Positions 20,909-29,638 of a stretch of DNA of 64,000 nucleotides are shown here, in pieces. A model generated the notes under the pieces. That model did no database searches, was not told the origin of the DNA, and saw only the letters and a program-made list of their open reading frames with translations. The stretch lies in the NCBI GenBank assembly GCA_001983455.1, contig LJDB01000047.1, forward strand, positions 17,194 through 81,193, written 5' to 3'. A program made the translations under genes and the position numbers. This DNA is from Candidatus Epulonipiscium fishelsonii (GTDB lineage: Bacteria > Bacillota > Clostridia > Lachnospirales > Cellulosilyticaceae). How positions within the stretch are numbered: position 1 is the first letter of the stretch; each line of letters starts with the position of its first letter.

Positions 20909-21565
20909 CTATATTTTTGCTACAACCCTAATTTGACCACCATCAGATTTTGGCAGAGTAATTGGCAATGCAATAATTTCAACATATTTATCTGAAATGT
21001 TCCACAAGTTTGTAAGGTACTCTATCATTAATATATTATTTTTTAAGATGTACTCATGTGTGGTTAAAAAACATTCACTTTCATCAACATGACGTAATTT
21101 TCTGATATCATAGTCTTGTGGAAAATCAAAGCCAACTACTTTTGGGTTTAAACTAGCAATGAATTTTGCACCATCTTCAGTTATATAAGGTGCGTTATCC
21201 CAATAATCAGTCGTGTTCCAATCTGTGTTTTGTTCCCAACAAGTCTTAACAATTATAAAGTTGGTGTCTTTTTCATCACCTAGAGCTTCCCTTAAAATTT
21301 GTTCCGTTATAGCGTCGTTTGCTTTTACATGACTTACATCTAAAATTAAAGCCTTTCCAATCAATATATCTAATGGAAATTCATCTAGGTGTTTTCCTCC
21401 ATCAACATAATGTAAAGGGGCATCTATATGAGTATACCAGTGTGATTTTAAATCAAATTGCTTTATATTAAACAAATCACCTTTTTCAAAAGATTTTGCG
21501 TCCGAAATTTGTATGGGGTATCTCCAATGAGGCACAATTGGTAAGCTTAAATCAACATACTGCAT
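20909..21565 (-). CDS. Cyclase family (kynurenine formamidase-like) hydrolase
   Basis: This 218-aa protein carries the metal-binding motif of the cyclase/KynB family, here HWYTHIDAPLH (about 42-52, HxxTHxDxPxH), then GKHLDEFPLD and KTCWEQN near the middle. Members hydrolyse N-formylkynurenine, isatin and other cyclic amides, or act as polyketide cyclases. It lies between dctP (gap 3 bp) and dctQ, tightly in the operon, so it probably acts on the TRAP substrate. A ring-containing or acylated carboxylate is a plausible substrate; this is inference. Confidence 0.85.
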   Translation of the reverse strand: MQYVDLSLPIVPHWRYPIQISDAKSFEKGDLFNIKQFDLKSHWYTHIDAPLHYVDGGKHLDEFPLDILIGKALILDVSHVKANDAITEQILREALGDEKDTNFIIVKTCWEQNTDWNTTDYWDNAPYITEDGAKFIASLNPKVVGFDFPQDYDIRKLRHVDESECFLTTHEYILKNNILMIEYLTNLWNISDKYVEIIALPITLPKSDGGQIRVVAKI

Positions 21566-21568
21566 TTG

Positions 21569-22573
21569 TTATTCCCCTTTAGCTGCATTTATTTTATCTA
21601 TAAGCTCATTGCCATATTTCTCAGTAAATATAGTATATGACTCTTTTCCTATTTCTTTAAATTCATCAATATTTGGCTCCATTACAATACTCACACCTGC
21701 TTCTTGAAGTGTAACAAGACCGTCTGCTTCCATTTGATTAACTGTATCTCTAGAGGCTTTTGTTGCGTCTAATACCGCCTTATTTAGTGCTTCTTTTTGA
21801 GCATCATCAAATTTATCATAAGTCAATTTGCTCATTCCTAGAACCATTGGAGTATACACATGCGCAGTCATTGAAACATGCGGTTGAACTTCATATAATT
21901 TTTTGGATACAATTTCAGAAAGTGGATTCTCTTGACCATCAATAACTCCTTGTTGTAAAGAAGTGTATAGCTCAGATGAATCAATAGATGTTGGTAGTGC
22001 ACCATATGATTCCCATAATGATACTTGAACAGGAGCCGTCAATGTTCTCATTTTTAAGCCTTTTACATCTTCAACATTTACAATTTCTCTATCTTTATTA
22101 GATAGTTGTCGAAATCCAATTTCCCAAAAAGATAGTCCAACCATATTTTTCACTTCAAACATACCTAGAAGTTCTTGCCCCACTTCACCATCCACAATTG
22201 ATCTTGCTTGTTCATAGCTATCAAACATATATGGCAATTCTAAAACTTGGACTTCTGGCACAATAGATGAGAAGTATGAGCTTCCAGCAACACCTATATC
22301 AACTGTTCCGTTTTGCAAGCTTTGCACCATACTCTTTGCATCTCCAAGTGCAGTGTCATAATAAGCAGTAGCCTCAATTGTTCCTCCACCATATTCGTTT
22401 AATTTTTCTACTAGAGTTTTAACACCTACTCCTGCTGGAGTGTTTTCTGACATTGAGCCTGATACCACACTAATTGAGATTGGTTTTGGTGTTCCGTCTT
22501 CGCTTCCTCCGCATCCACTTAATGCTCCCATACATATTACCATTGCTAAACCTAAACTTAATTTCTTTTTCAT
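21569..22573 (-). CDS. TRAP transporter substrate-binding protein, DctP family
   Basis: The 334-aa lipoprotein has a signal peptide ending L-S-G-C near residue 20. The DctP fold is shown by GSSYFSSIVPEVQVLELPYM, the conserved Arg in LKMRTLTAPVQ (which binds the ligand carboxylate), and SELYTSLQQGVIDGQENPLS. It delivers an organic acid to DctQM. RBS aaggag. It follows dctM by 20 bp. Confidence 0.93.
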   Translation of the reverse strand: MKKKLSLGLAMVICMGALSGCGGSEDGTPKPISISVVSGSMSENTPAGVGVKTLVEKLNEYGGGTIEATAYYDTALGDAKSMVQSLQNGTVDIGVAGSSYFSSIVPEVQVLELPYMFDSYEQARSIVDGEVGQELLGMFEVKNMVGLSFWEIGFRQLSNKDREIVNVEDVKGLKMRTLTAPVQVSLWESYGALPTSIDSSELYTSLQQGVIDGQENPLSEIVSKKLYEVQPHVSMTAHVYTPMVLGMSKLTYDKFDDAQKEALNKAVLDATKASRDTVNQMEADGLVTLQEAGVSIVMEPNIDEFKEIGKESYTIFTEKYGNELIDKINAAKGE

Positions 22574-22593
22574 ATTTGGTGTCTCCTTTTTTA

Positions 22594-23868
22594 TTATAAT
22601 AATGATGGTAAAAACGTTGAAAATCCAGGTAATAATATAATTGCTAAGAGCCCAACTAAAACTGCATATAAAAACGGTACAATGTGGGGCACAATTTTAT
22701 GTACTGGCCTATCACCTACGGATGAGGCTACAAATAAATTTATTCCAACTGGTGGTGTTATAAGTCCTATGCACAACGCAACAACCATAACTACTCCAAA
22801 ATGAACTGGGTCAATTTCAAACATTTTTGAGGCTGGAAATAATATTGGTGCAAATATCATTATGGCTGGCACAGGATCCAAGAAACATCCAGCAATTAAA
22901 AGCAATATACTAACTGCAAACAAGAAAACTAACGGACTAGAGCTTAAAGATGTAAACCAATTGGCAATAAGTTGAGGAATTTGTTCTTTTGTCAAGACCC
23001 ATCCAAAAGCTTGTGTGGTTGCGACAATTAATAATACTCCTGCTGTTGTTTTCATTGATTTAAATAAAATGTTAATTAAATTACTAAGCTTTAACTCTTT
23101 ATATACAAACATTCCTATTATTAAGCTATATAATGTTGCCACTGCCGCAGCTTCCGTTGGACTAAATATTCCTGAATAAATTCCCCCTAGAATAATTAGA
23201 GGAGTTAATAGTGCCCAAAATGCACTAATAACTGATCTAAAAATCTCTTTACCAGAATATTTATCTCCTGCTTTAATTCCATTTTTTCTACACATTATTA
23301 AAGCTGTTATAGCTACAACTATACCCATAATTATTCCAGGCATAACTCCGCCAATCAGCATATCACCTACAGAGACATCAGTTGCAACTCCATATAAAAC
23401 CATCAATATACTTGGAGGAATAAGTGGACCAAATATTCCTCCTGTTGCCATAAGAGCACATGTAAAATCTTCATCATACCCTTCTTTAATCATTTGAGGA
23501 AAAATAATCGCTCCAATTGCTGCAACGGTGGCTGCTCCCGCACCTGTCATAGCGGCAAAAATCATACTTGCTAAAATTGTTACCAAAGCCAAGCCACCTG
23601 GAATAGGCCCAAGAACTTTCTTTGAAAAGTCTACTATTCTTGCTGATATTCCTCCTTGTTCCATCAATGAACCTGCCATCATAAAAAATGGTATTGCTAA
23701 TAATGTAAATTTGTCTACTCCACTTATCATCTGTTGCACTATAATTATGGCTGGTAAATCTACAAATCCAATTATGTAAATTGTTGCTGCAACCCCTAAT
23801 GATACTGCTACAGGTATCCCAATTCCCATAAGTACAAAGAATAGGATAATAATTATCATACCTTCCAT
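22594..23868 (-). CDS. TRAP transporter large permease, DctM family
   Basis: The 424-aa protein has about 12 membrane helices of the DctM type: LLAIPFFMMAGSLMEQGGIS (about 55-75), ATVAAIGAIIFPQM, FLDPVPAIMIFAPILFP and ITPPVGINLFVASS. It is the first gene of the minus-strand operon and is intact, unlike the second DctM gene at 58.9 kb. RBS gaggtggg precedes the ATG. Confidence 0.93.
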   Translation of the reverse strand: MEGMIIIILFFVLMGIGIPVAVSLGVAATIYIIGFVDLPAIIIVQQMISGVDKFTLLAIPFFMMAGSLMEQGGISARIVDFSKKVLGPIPGGLALVTILASMIFAAMTGAGAATVAAIGAIIFPQMIKEGYDEDFTCALMATGGIFGPLIPPSILMVLYGVATDVSVGDMLIGGVMPGIIMGIVVAITALIMCRKNGIKAGDKYSGKEIFRSVISAFWALLTPLIILGGIYSGIFSPTEAAAVATLYSLIIGMFVYKELKLSNLINILFKSMKTTAGVLLIVATTQAFGWVLTKEQIPQLIANWFTSLSSSPLVFLFAVSILLLIAGCFLDPVPAIMIFAPILFPASKMFEIDPVHFGVVMVVALCIGLITPPVGINLFVASSVGDRPVHKIVPHIVPFLYAVLVGLLAIILLPGFSTFLPSLL

Positions 23869-23929
23869 TCATCCCACCTCATTCAGATAAATTGATTAAT
23901 ATACTTAAAAAATAGTTAAAGTATATTAT

Positions 23930-23958
23930 AATATATTACTAAGCAAAAAATATGCCAA
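23930..23958 (-). promoter_or_regulatory. Candidate promoter of the TRAP/TctABC operon
   Basis: On the minus strand TTGGCA (23958-23953) and TATATT (23935-23930) are 17 bases apart, 61 bases before the dctM start. Confidence 0.5.
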
Positions 23959-24130
23959 CATTTTATTTTTGTTAATTAAGTGCAATTTAGTTATATTAGA
24001 CATATATGTATTAAAATCAAACAATATAAACTTTATTTTGAAACAATAGTCTATACATATTAAATTTGTATATTATTGTAACAATGTAGAGACTACAAAT
24101 AGAAATACTTTAGAAGATTATATACATTGA

Positions 24131-24179
24131 AAAAGAGTCTTGGGATCACATCAGTCACATCAATACCCAAGGCTCTTTT
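24131..24179 (-). terminator. Terminator of the gntR gene
   Basis: A 14-bp stem with one G-U pair (24131-24144 with 24166-24179) is flanked by T-runs on both strands. It separates gntR from the dctM promoter. Confidence 0.85.
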
Positions 24180-24219
24180 TTTAATGACTTATAGCTTTAA
24201 AATTTAGATATCTTATTAT

Positions 24220-24918
24220 TTAAGCTTCATTGGAGGTGGCATACAGTCCGTTTAGAGAGTCTTCAAAGAACTCCTCCAGTCGGTGCTCTAAAGATGGTCT
24301 GTTTGATGCTTCGAATGCTTCCACTATCTTTTGTCTGTGAAATATAGCTGACTTTCTGGCTCTTTCACTAATCAAGATCTTTAGGGAAGGCTCTGTCCTT
24401 AATAGGATCATCGTCTGCATCAGCTTAAAATAAATTCCATTGCCACAGTTTTGACCCACATATAGGTCCAATGCGTTAAGGTTGCTCAGGAATGTGGATT
24501 CTGTTTCGCTGATACTCTCGATTATGACTGTAAGGAGTGCTTTCATGTGCTCGATAATGTTTTTGTTCGCCCTATCAAAGCACTCCAAATATATGGCTGT
24601 CTCAATTAATTTTCTGGCAGCGTATATTTCTTCCACGTTGTTTAGTTCTGTGTAATACATCCATGTGATTGTTTTGTCTGGGATTTTAACTTCGCCTGAA
24701 GCCACAAATGTTCCGCCACTGGGTTTTATAACTATCATTCCCACAACAGCTAGTGCTCGAAGGGCTTCTCGTATTCTATTTCTAGTTACTTGAAATATCT
24801 CTGCTAGTTCACGTTCTGTGGGGAGCTTTTCGCCTGCTTTTAGTTCACCAGAAATTATTTTGGCTGAAAGTTCCTCTATGATTTGTTCTGTGAGTGTAGG
24901 CCGTCTTAATGCTTCCAT
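24220..24918 (-). CDS. GntR family regulator, FadR subfamily
   Basis: The 232-aa protein has an N-terminal winged helix (LKAGEKLPTERELAEIFQV, about 25-43, then RNRIREALRAL) and an all-helical FCD-type ligand domain (about 90-225). FadR-type regulators are usually repressors released by an organic acid or sugar-acid metabolite. It sits directly upstream of the TRAP/TctABC operon and downstream of the 25-37 kb catabolic cluster, so either could be its target. A perfect 14-bp palindrome (24994-25007) lies 76 bp before its start and could be an autoregulatory site. Confidence 0.9.
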   Translation of the reverse strand: MEALRRPTLTEQIIEELSAKIISGELKAGEKLPTERELAEIFQVTRNRIREALRALAVVGMIVIKPSGGTFVASGEVKIPDKTITWMYYTELNNVEEIYAARKLIETAIYLECFDRANKNIIEHMKALLTVIIESISETESTFLSNLNALDLYVGQNCGNGIYFKLMQTMILLRTEPSLKILISERARKSAIFHRQKIVEAFEASNRPSLEHRLEEFFEDSLNGLYATSNEA

Positions 24919-24993
24919 AAGTTACTCCTTTATCTATACCTTTTAATACAGCATTTATATGCTAATATGAATTGTTGCCCAATTAAAGATTTA

Positions 24994-25007
24994 TATACAT
25001 ATGTATA
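24994..25007. promoter_or_regulatory. Palindrome upstream of gntR
   Basis: This is a perfect 14-bp palindrome tatacatatgtata. Related half-sites (tatacat, gtata) occur near 24001-24012 and 24051-24072, upstream of dctM. In such AT-rich DNA chance is a serious alternative. Confidence 0.3.
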
Positions 25008-25031
25008 GTAAAAGCCTAGACATTCATTTGT

Positions 25032-25997
25032 CTAAGCTTTTGTCATAACCCATTTTAAAACCCCATCATCAGATATTTTGCTTATGATTTCTTTATCTTT
25101 TAGATAATTGCAAAATGCATAAGTAGTAGCATATATCTGAAACCCTTTTTCGTAGTTAGAATAAAATTCTTTCCACAGTGAGTCTACAAGCTCATTTAAA
25201 GAAATGGGGTTATTAAATAGTCCTTTTATGTTGTTTAATAGATCTTCAATAAATTTAAAAGAAGTCTCTATTTCTATAGTAAATTCTGCTTTATCAAGCA
25301 CGCCTTGGTGAGAAGTACAAACGTAATGGCAATTTAAATCTCTTAGTAAATGCAGTGCATCAATATATTTTTCTAGATCGTTTATTAGAGGGAATACTGC
25401 ACAACCCGTTTCAAGTTGGCTTCCACAACCCTGAATAGTGTCAGAAGTAAATACTGTGTCGTGTTTTTTACTGTGCAGGATGATTTCGCCTTTTGTATGT
25501 GAACCGATGTGAATAGCTTCCAGTTGCCAATTCCCAAGTAAATTTAAAGTTGTTTTTGGATCATCCATAGTCTGATGAACCACTGAGTTTTTGCCACACA
25601 TCTGTAGGAGTCCGTCTTTATAGGCCTCATCTGGCATCCATATTGGAGCATGAGTGAGGTACATTTCATGATAGTGCTTCTGGTGATCTTCAATCCACTC
25701 ATAGTCTAATTTATGTGATATAAACTTTATCAGAGGGTTTTTCTGAGATACATAGTAGTTGCCTCCAAAATGGTCGTGATGAGCATGGGTTATAATAACG
25801 TTTTCAATGTTGCTGTATGACAAACCATTATCGCTTAAAAATTTATCGATATAAGTTTTTGGAGTATCGGCTACACCGGTATCAATCAGCACTGCTTTAT
25901 CACCTTCTAGTATTAAATAAAGCGATAGCTGAGCGGTAAGAAACGGAGTGTCAATAACTTTAATTCCCGTTTTGGTTTCAAATATTTTATTTTCCAT
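25032..25997 (-). CDS. MBL-fold metallo-hydrolase
   Basis: The 321-aa protein carries the metallo-beta-lactamase-fold metal motif THAHHDHFGG (HxHxDH), a downstream His in IHIGSHTKGE and an Asp in VFTSDTIQG. The C-terminal third is helical. It has no signal peptide. Such proteins are lactonases, thioesterases or glyoxalase-like hydrolases; a lactonase or CoA-thioesterase role would fit the CoA-transferase/lactonase cluster upstream, but this is inference. Start at 25997 (ATG); upstream codons belong to a duplicated segment (see 25988-26170). Confidence 0.8.
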   Translation of the reverse strand: MENKIFETKTGIKVIDTPFLTAQLSLYLILEGDKAVLIDTGVADTPKTYIDKFLSDNGLSYSNIENVIITHAHHDHFGGNYYVSQKNPLIKFISHKLDYEWIEDHQKHYHEMYLTHAPIWMPDEAYKDGLLQMCGKNSVVHQTMDDPKTTLNLLGNWQLEAIHIGSHTKGEIILHSKKHDTVFTSDTIQGCGSQLETGCAVFPLINDLEKYIDALHLLRDLNCHYVCTSHQGVLDKAEFTIEIETSFKFIEDLLNNIKGLFNNPISLNELVDSLWKEFYSNYEKGFQIYATTYAFCNYLKDKEIISKISDDGVLKWVMTKA

Positions 25998-26170
25998 TAA
26001 AGTGGTGTCCCCCTCTGTCGAGTGATTCGTGATATAGCACACCTATAGTACTTTCATAGTGTTTTATGCTATTCATATTTTCCATTAAACTAGCGTCCCC
26101 CCACTGTCATTTGATATATAGCAAGCCTCTACCACTTTCATAGTGTTATATGCATCATCCACACTGTTCA
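25988..26170 (-). repeat. Imperfect tandem duplication of a gene 3' end
   Basis: Two roughly 90-bp units (about 26079-26170 and 25988-26079) are imperfect copies. The first encodes the true C-terminus of the Gfo/Idh gene and its stop (overlapping ATGGAAAA). The second is a degenerate version running into the real ATGGAAAA start of the MBL gene. Shared blocks include aacactatgaaagt, gctatat and the gggggac run. The unit thus converts an original stop-start overlap into a 90-bp spacer. Confidence 0.75.
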
Positions 26171-27160
26171 TATAATGATAAGTTGGGTCTTCCAATTTCT
26201 TTAGCAGTCCACCCATTGTGCCAATGAAAGCTTCGGGGAACCAACTTCCAACGATAGGGACTTCTTTCCACTCTTTTTCGGAAGATGTGATGTACTCAAG
26301 CTTATCTGGCCTTCCGTGTGGATAATCTAGGATTAAACCTATAGTCAGTCGGATAGCACCTTTTGTACCTTCAATTTTTAGACAAGACTCCTGATAGTCT
26401 TTGGCAAAATCGTGCCCGTGATTTGTACTTATATTGGCACGGATTGTATCGCCATAATTTAAAATGATAGTAGAAGCAGTTTGCGTTAGCTCTGGGGCTT
26501 TTGGACTCTTCATAGTCTTACACCAAACAGAGGTGGGCTCTCCGAGGATTGAACGCACCGCATCAACGTAGTGGATAGAATGATAGTTGATCTCGCATCT
26601 TTCCTTGCTTTGCAAAAATGTCCACAAATGCCAAGGTTGTAATGTCACTACTCTCCAATCCAGGTCATAAATTTCTCCAATCAAGCCATCTTTGATCATT
26701 TCATTTAGCTGCAACATATATGGTGATTGTCTAAGCTGAAAATTCACTCCTGCTGTTAAGTTTTTTTCATGACAAATGTCCAAAATCTCCTTTGCTTCCT
26801 GTATGCTTTCGCCCATCGGTTTTGCACCAAAACGCCCGATCCGTTTGGCAACTTGCGTAAAATAGTGGCTGTCAAATTTGCAGGCAGCGCAATGTCATAA
26901 ACACCATTATTTTTTTCACAGTCTTTGATCATTTCGTCCAAATCTTCATATACATTTTCGATATTAAATTGCTTGGCGACTTTATGTGCGGTAGCAACAG
27001 TTCGGTTGTATATACCTTTCATTGGATAGCCAGCCAAAATATATGCCGGTGCTTGTGCGTCAACAATAATTTCACCTGCTCCGATTATATATATAGGTCT
27101 TGCTTTACAGTCACTTGGCATTGCCGGAACATATTTTAATTCTGATATATGTTTAATCAT
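26085..27160 (-). pseudogene. Gfo/Idh/MocA family oxidoreductase, single-base frameshift
   Basis: Two adjoining frames form one gene of about 358 aa. The first (27160 down to about 26822) holds the Rossmann part (YIIGAGEIIVDAQAPAYILA). The second (to 26085) holds the catalytic domain (NFQLRQSPYMLQL, IHYVDAVRSILGEPTSVW). The frame breaks inside the family's KPMG motif: the sequence reads VQ then loses one A in an A-run (T-run 26820-26823 on the plus strand). Restoring one base gives VQKPMGES. Members are NAD(P)-dependent sugar or inositol dehydrogenases. The rest of both frames is well preserved, so this is a very recent mutation, phase variation or a sequencing error. Confidence 0.85.
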
Positions 27161-27187
27161 ACGGATAACTCCTCCTATAGGATATAT

Positions 27188-28063
27188 TTATGAGGGCAGC
27201 TCGTGCCTCTCCATTTTATAGATTTCAATTGCATTTTGATAAAAAAATAAATCTCTATATGGTTTATTTTCAAAAATTTTAATCATAGCTTCTGTCCAAG
27301 CAGGAAAAGAGATGTTTATGTTGCACACGGGAAAATTACTATCGAACATTACTCTGTTCTCGCCAAAATGTTCGATACACCACTCTACTAAAGGAGCGAT
27401 CTCTTCAACATCAGCACTGGATAATCCTGAAATTTTGCAAACAACATTGCCCAGTGTTCCAAGTTGTTGTATGCCTTCTTTCCACATATCAACTTCTGCT
27501 TTCCTAGTTTTATCTTGCTGTGCTGAAACATCAGGCAAACCCATATGGTTTAACACTATTAAAGTATCTTTACATTGCACCGCTAATTCATACAAATCTA
27601 GTAATTCTGTTGAACGCATGCAAGCCTCAAAATGTAGTCCCATTTTGCCCAAAGCTTTCACGTTGTTAATAAAGACTGGTTCTAGGCACGTTTTTGGGGG
27701 TGCATCAGGCACGTGCAAAATATGTCTTACTCCTGCTGCTCCCGCAATACCAACATAATCTTTTATAAAGTCTTTCATATTTGGATCAAGCAAGTTGGCA
27801 TATAATATTGCTGCTTTTACAAAGTCTTTCCTGTCTTTTAAAAGTTGTGTGAAATAGTCGTTTTCGGCTTTCTTCTGCTGAGGGATTGTATCAAGCTCGA
27901 TGTGAACTCCGCCAATAACTTCATATCCCTCTCCTTGCCTTAAGTCTTCAAATTCGCTCAGCAATATTGGCCTATTTAAAATTTCCACTTCTTTTACCCA
28001 CTCCACTGTAAATTGATTAGAGTCAAATATGTGAAAATGTGCGTCGATTATAAATTGTTTCAT
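27188..28063 (-). CDS. COG3618-type amidohydrolase (sugar lactonase-like)
   Basis: The 291-aa TIM-barrel protein has the start IDAHFHIFD (HxH at residues 8-10), VGGVHIE-like strand, VLNHMGLPD and FDSNFPV (Asp ligand). This is the COG3618 amidohydrolase_2 group, which includes L-fuconolactonase, L-rhamnono-lactonase and 2-pyrone-4,6-dicarboxylate lactonase. Adjacent to an L-rhamnose mutarotase (17 bp upstream) and a sugar ABC transporter, a 6-deoxysugar lactonase in a non-phosphorylated route is the best guess. Cytosolic, no signal peptide. Confidence 0.82.
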   Translation of the reverse strand: MKQFIIDAHFHIFDSNQFTVEWVKEVEILNRPILLSEFEDLRQGEGYEVIGGVHIELDTIPQQKKAENDYFTQLLKDRKDFVKAAILYANLLDPNMKDFIKDYVGIAGAAGVRHILHVPDAPPKTCLEPVFINNVKALGKMGLHFEACMRSTELLDLYELAVQCKDTLIVLNHMGLPDVSAQQDKTRKAEVDMWKEGIQQLGTLGNVVCKISGLSSADVEEIAPLVEWCIEHFGENRVMFDSNFPVCNINISFPAWTEAMIKIFENKPYRDLFFYQNAIEIYKMERHELPS

Positions 28064-28080
28064 ACGACATCGCTCCCTGA

Positions 28081-28404
28081 TTAGTCTAGGTGATAGACTT
28101 CTTCCATATCAGCCCACCACTCTCCATCTTTTCTTGTTTCCAAAGGAGTTTGAAATGGTTTGACTAGTGCCCACCACTCTTGAGTTTTTGGATCCTGAGC
28201 CATCTTTTCCATATCAGCCTCATAGTCATTGCCAACATACTCATAATAACTAAACAAATATCCATCTTTATAGTAAATTGAATAGTTTTGAATGTTGCAC
28301 GCTTTAATCATAGCATCAATCTGTGGCCACGGATTGGCGTGATGATATTTGTAATCCTCCAACTTGTCTGGCTTTACTTTAATTATCTGACCAAATCTTT
28401 TCAT
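28081..28404 (-). CDS. rhaM: L-rhamnose mutarotase
   Basis: This is a 107-aa dimeric alpha/beta-barrel protein of the RhaM family. Recognisable features are FGQIIKVKPDKLEDYKYHHA (His near 21-22), NYSIYY (Tyr near 43), and the PKTQEWWALVKPFQ segment with the Trp pair. It interconverts alpha and beta anomers of L-rhamnose. It is the gene just after the 43-bp repeat array, and no rhaA/B/D isomerase-kinase-aldolase genes are nearby, so an oxidative route or another 6-deoxy sugar is possible. RBS ggaggg. Confidence 0.9.
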   Translation of the reverse strand: MKRFGQIIKVKPDKLEDYKYHHANPWPQIDAMIKACNIQNYSIYYKDGYLFSYYEYVGNDYEADMEKMAQDPKTQEWWALVKPFQTPLETRKDGEWWADMEEVYHLD

Positions 28405-28436
28405 AGTAATTCCCTCCGTTTAAATATGAATATAAA

Positions 28437-28722
28437 GTCCTGCTGAAGTATACCTAAAGTGCACTTAAAATTAAGTTAAAGTCCTGCTGAAATATATCTA
28501 AAATACACTTAAAGTAAATATTAACAGATCTAAAGTTAGGTTAAAGTGAACTTAAAGTAAATATTAATAGATCTAAAATGAGGTTAAAGTACACTTAAAG
28601 TGAATATTAATAGATCTAAAATGAGGTTAAAGTGCACTTAAAGTGAGTATTAATGTATCTAAAATGAGGTTAAAGTACACTTAAAGTGAATATTAATAGA
28701 TAAAAATAGTGTTCAGCAGGAC
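28437..28722. repeat. Six-copy 43-bp tandem array inside an inverted repeat
   Basis: Anchor acttaaagt-like blocks start at 28463, 28507, 28550, 28593, 28636 and 28679, that is every 43 bp (first step 44). Units are 80-95% alike and contain aaagtgcactt-like and agatct palindromes. The array is bounded by gtcctgctgaa at 28437-28447 (again at 28481-28491) and its inverse ttcagcaggac at 28712-28722. It fills the gap between the broken permease and rhaM. There are no spacers, so it is not a CRISPR. Confidence 0.85.
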
Positions 28723-28796
28723 TTAAAATATATTTGTTATGCATGTTTTGATGAATTAAATATACCGCTGAAATTTGAGTATATATATATATCCGC

Positions 28797-29626
28797 TTAT
28801 GCTGCTGAACGTTTTTGGATACTGTTTATGATAACCGCAAGGAAAATTACAAGCCCTTTAATAACTGTTTGTGTGTATGCCGAAACCCCAAGAAGCACCA
28901 TCCCATTTCCCAGCCAACAGCAGCAGTTGGGTCACCTGAGCGAACTTTAGCTGTAAGCATAATGCTTGCAACACCGCAAAGGGCGGATGAGATTACAAAC
29001 ACCATAGTCTTAACTTTTTCGACGTTGATACCGGAAAGTCTTGCTGATTCGGCGTTGCTTCCAACGGCATAAATCGAACGCCCAAACTCAGTGTGTTCAA
29101 GAATGTAGATAAACACAACGTAGAATACTATCATTATAATAATTAAGTATGGGATTCCCATTATTTCTCCAGTAGCGATAATTCCGAACTCTTCTGGAAG
29201 ACCAGCCTTTGGGTATCCACCAGTAAGAGTTTGAGCCATACCACGCACCGCTTGCATCAACGCTAGTGTTACCAAAAACGAATGCAGGTTGAGTTTTGCT
29301 GTTACCCCACCAGAGATTAGGCCAAATACTCCACCAATTAAAACCATTAATATCATTGCTATAATTATCGGTACTCCACTAGTCATTAACAACGCTCCGC
29401 AAACTGAACAAAATGCTACGGTCGATCCCACACTAAGGTCAATGTTCCCACTAATTATAATCATTGTCATCCCAATGGCCACAATCGATTGAATTGACAT
29501 TTGTTTCAGAATAATCAACATATTACTAGCGGTTAAAAATTTATCACTAAGTAAAGTCAGTACAACACACATAATTATTAGTGCGAAGTACATTATATAT
29601 TGTGTTAGAAAACTTTTTTTATTCAT
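28797..29626 (-). pseudogene. Sugar ABC transporter permease (RbsC-like), internal deletion
   Basis: The intact part (29626 to about 28905) encodes some 240 aa of a BPD_transp_2 permease: IVAIGMTMIIISGNIDLSVGS, GGVTAKLNLHSFLVTLALMQ, GVASIMLTAKVRSGDPTAA. After GWEM the frame is lost. The other frame then gives the normal C-terminus (GMVLLGVSAYTQTVIKGLVI, then FLAVIIN and a stop at 28797). The roughly 35 residues expected between them (the DAIAAVVLGGxS...GxLIG helix) are missing, so a deletion of about 100 bp removed them and shifted the frame near 28900. The transporter encoded by the adjacent ATPase and binding protein is therefore probably inactive unless another permease substitutes. Confidence 0.85.
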
Positions 29627-29638
29627 TATAATCCCCCC

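Noticed and set aside
28437..28722. Could the regular repeats be a CRISPR array?
   Set aside because: The 43-bp units follow each other directly with no unique spacers, and no cas genes are in the window.
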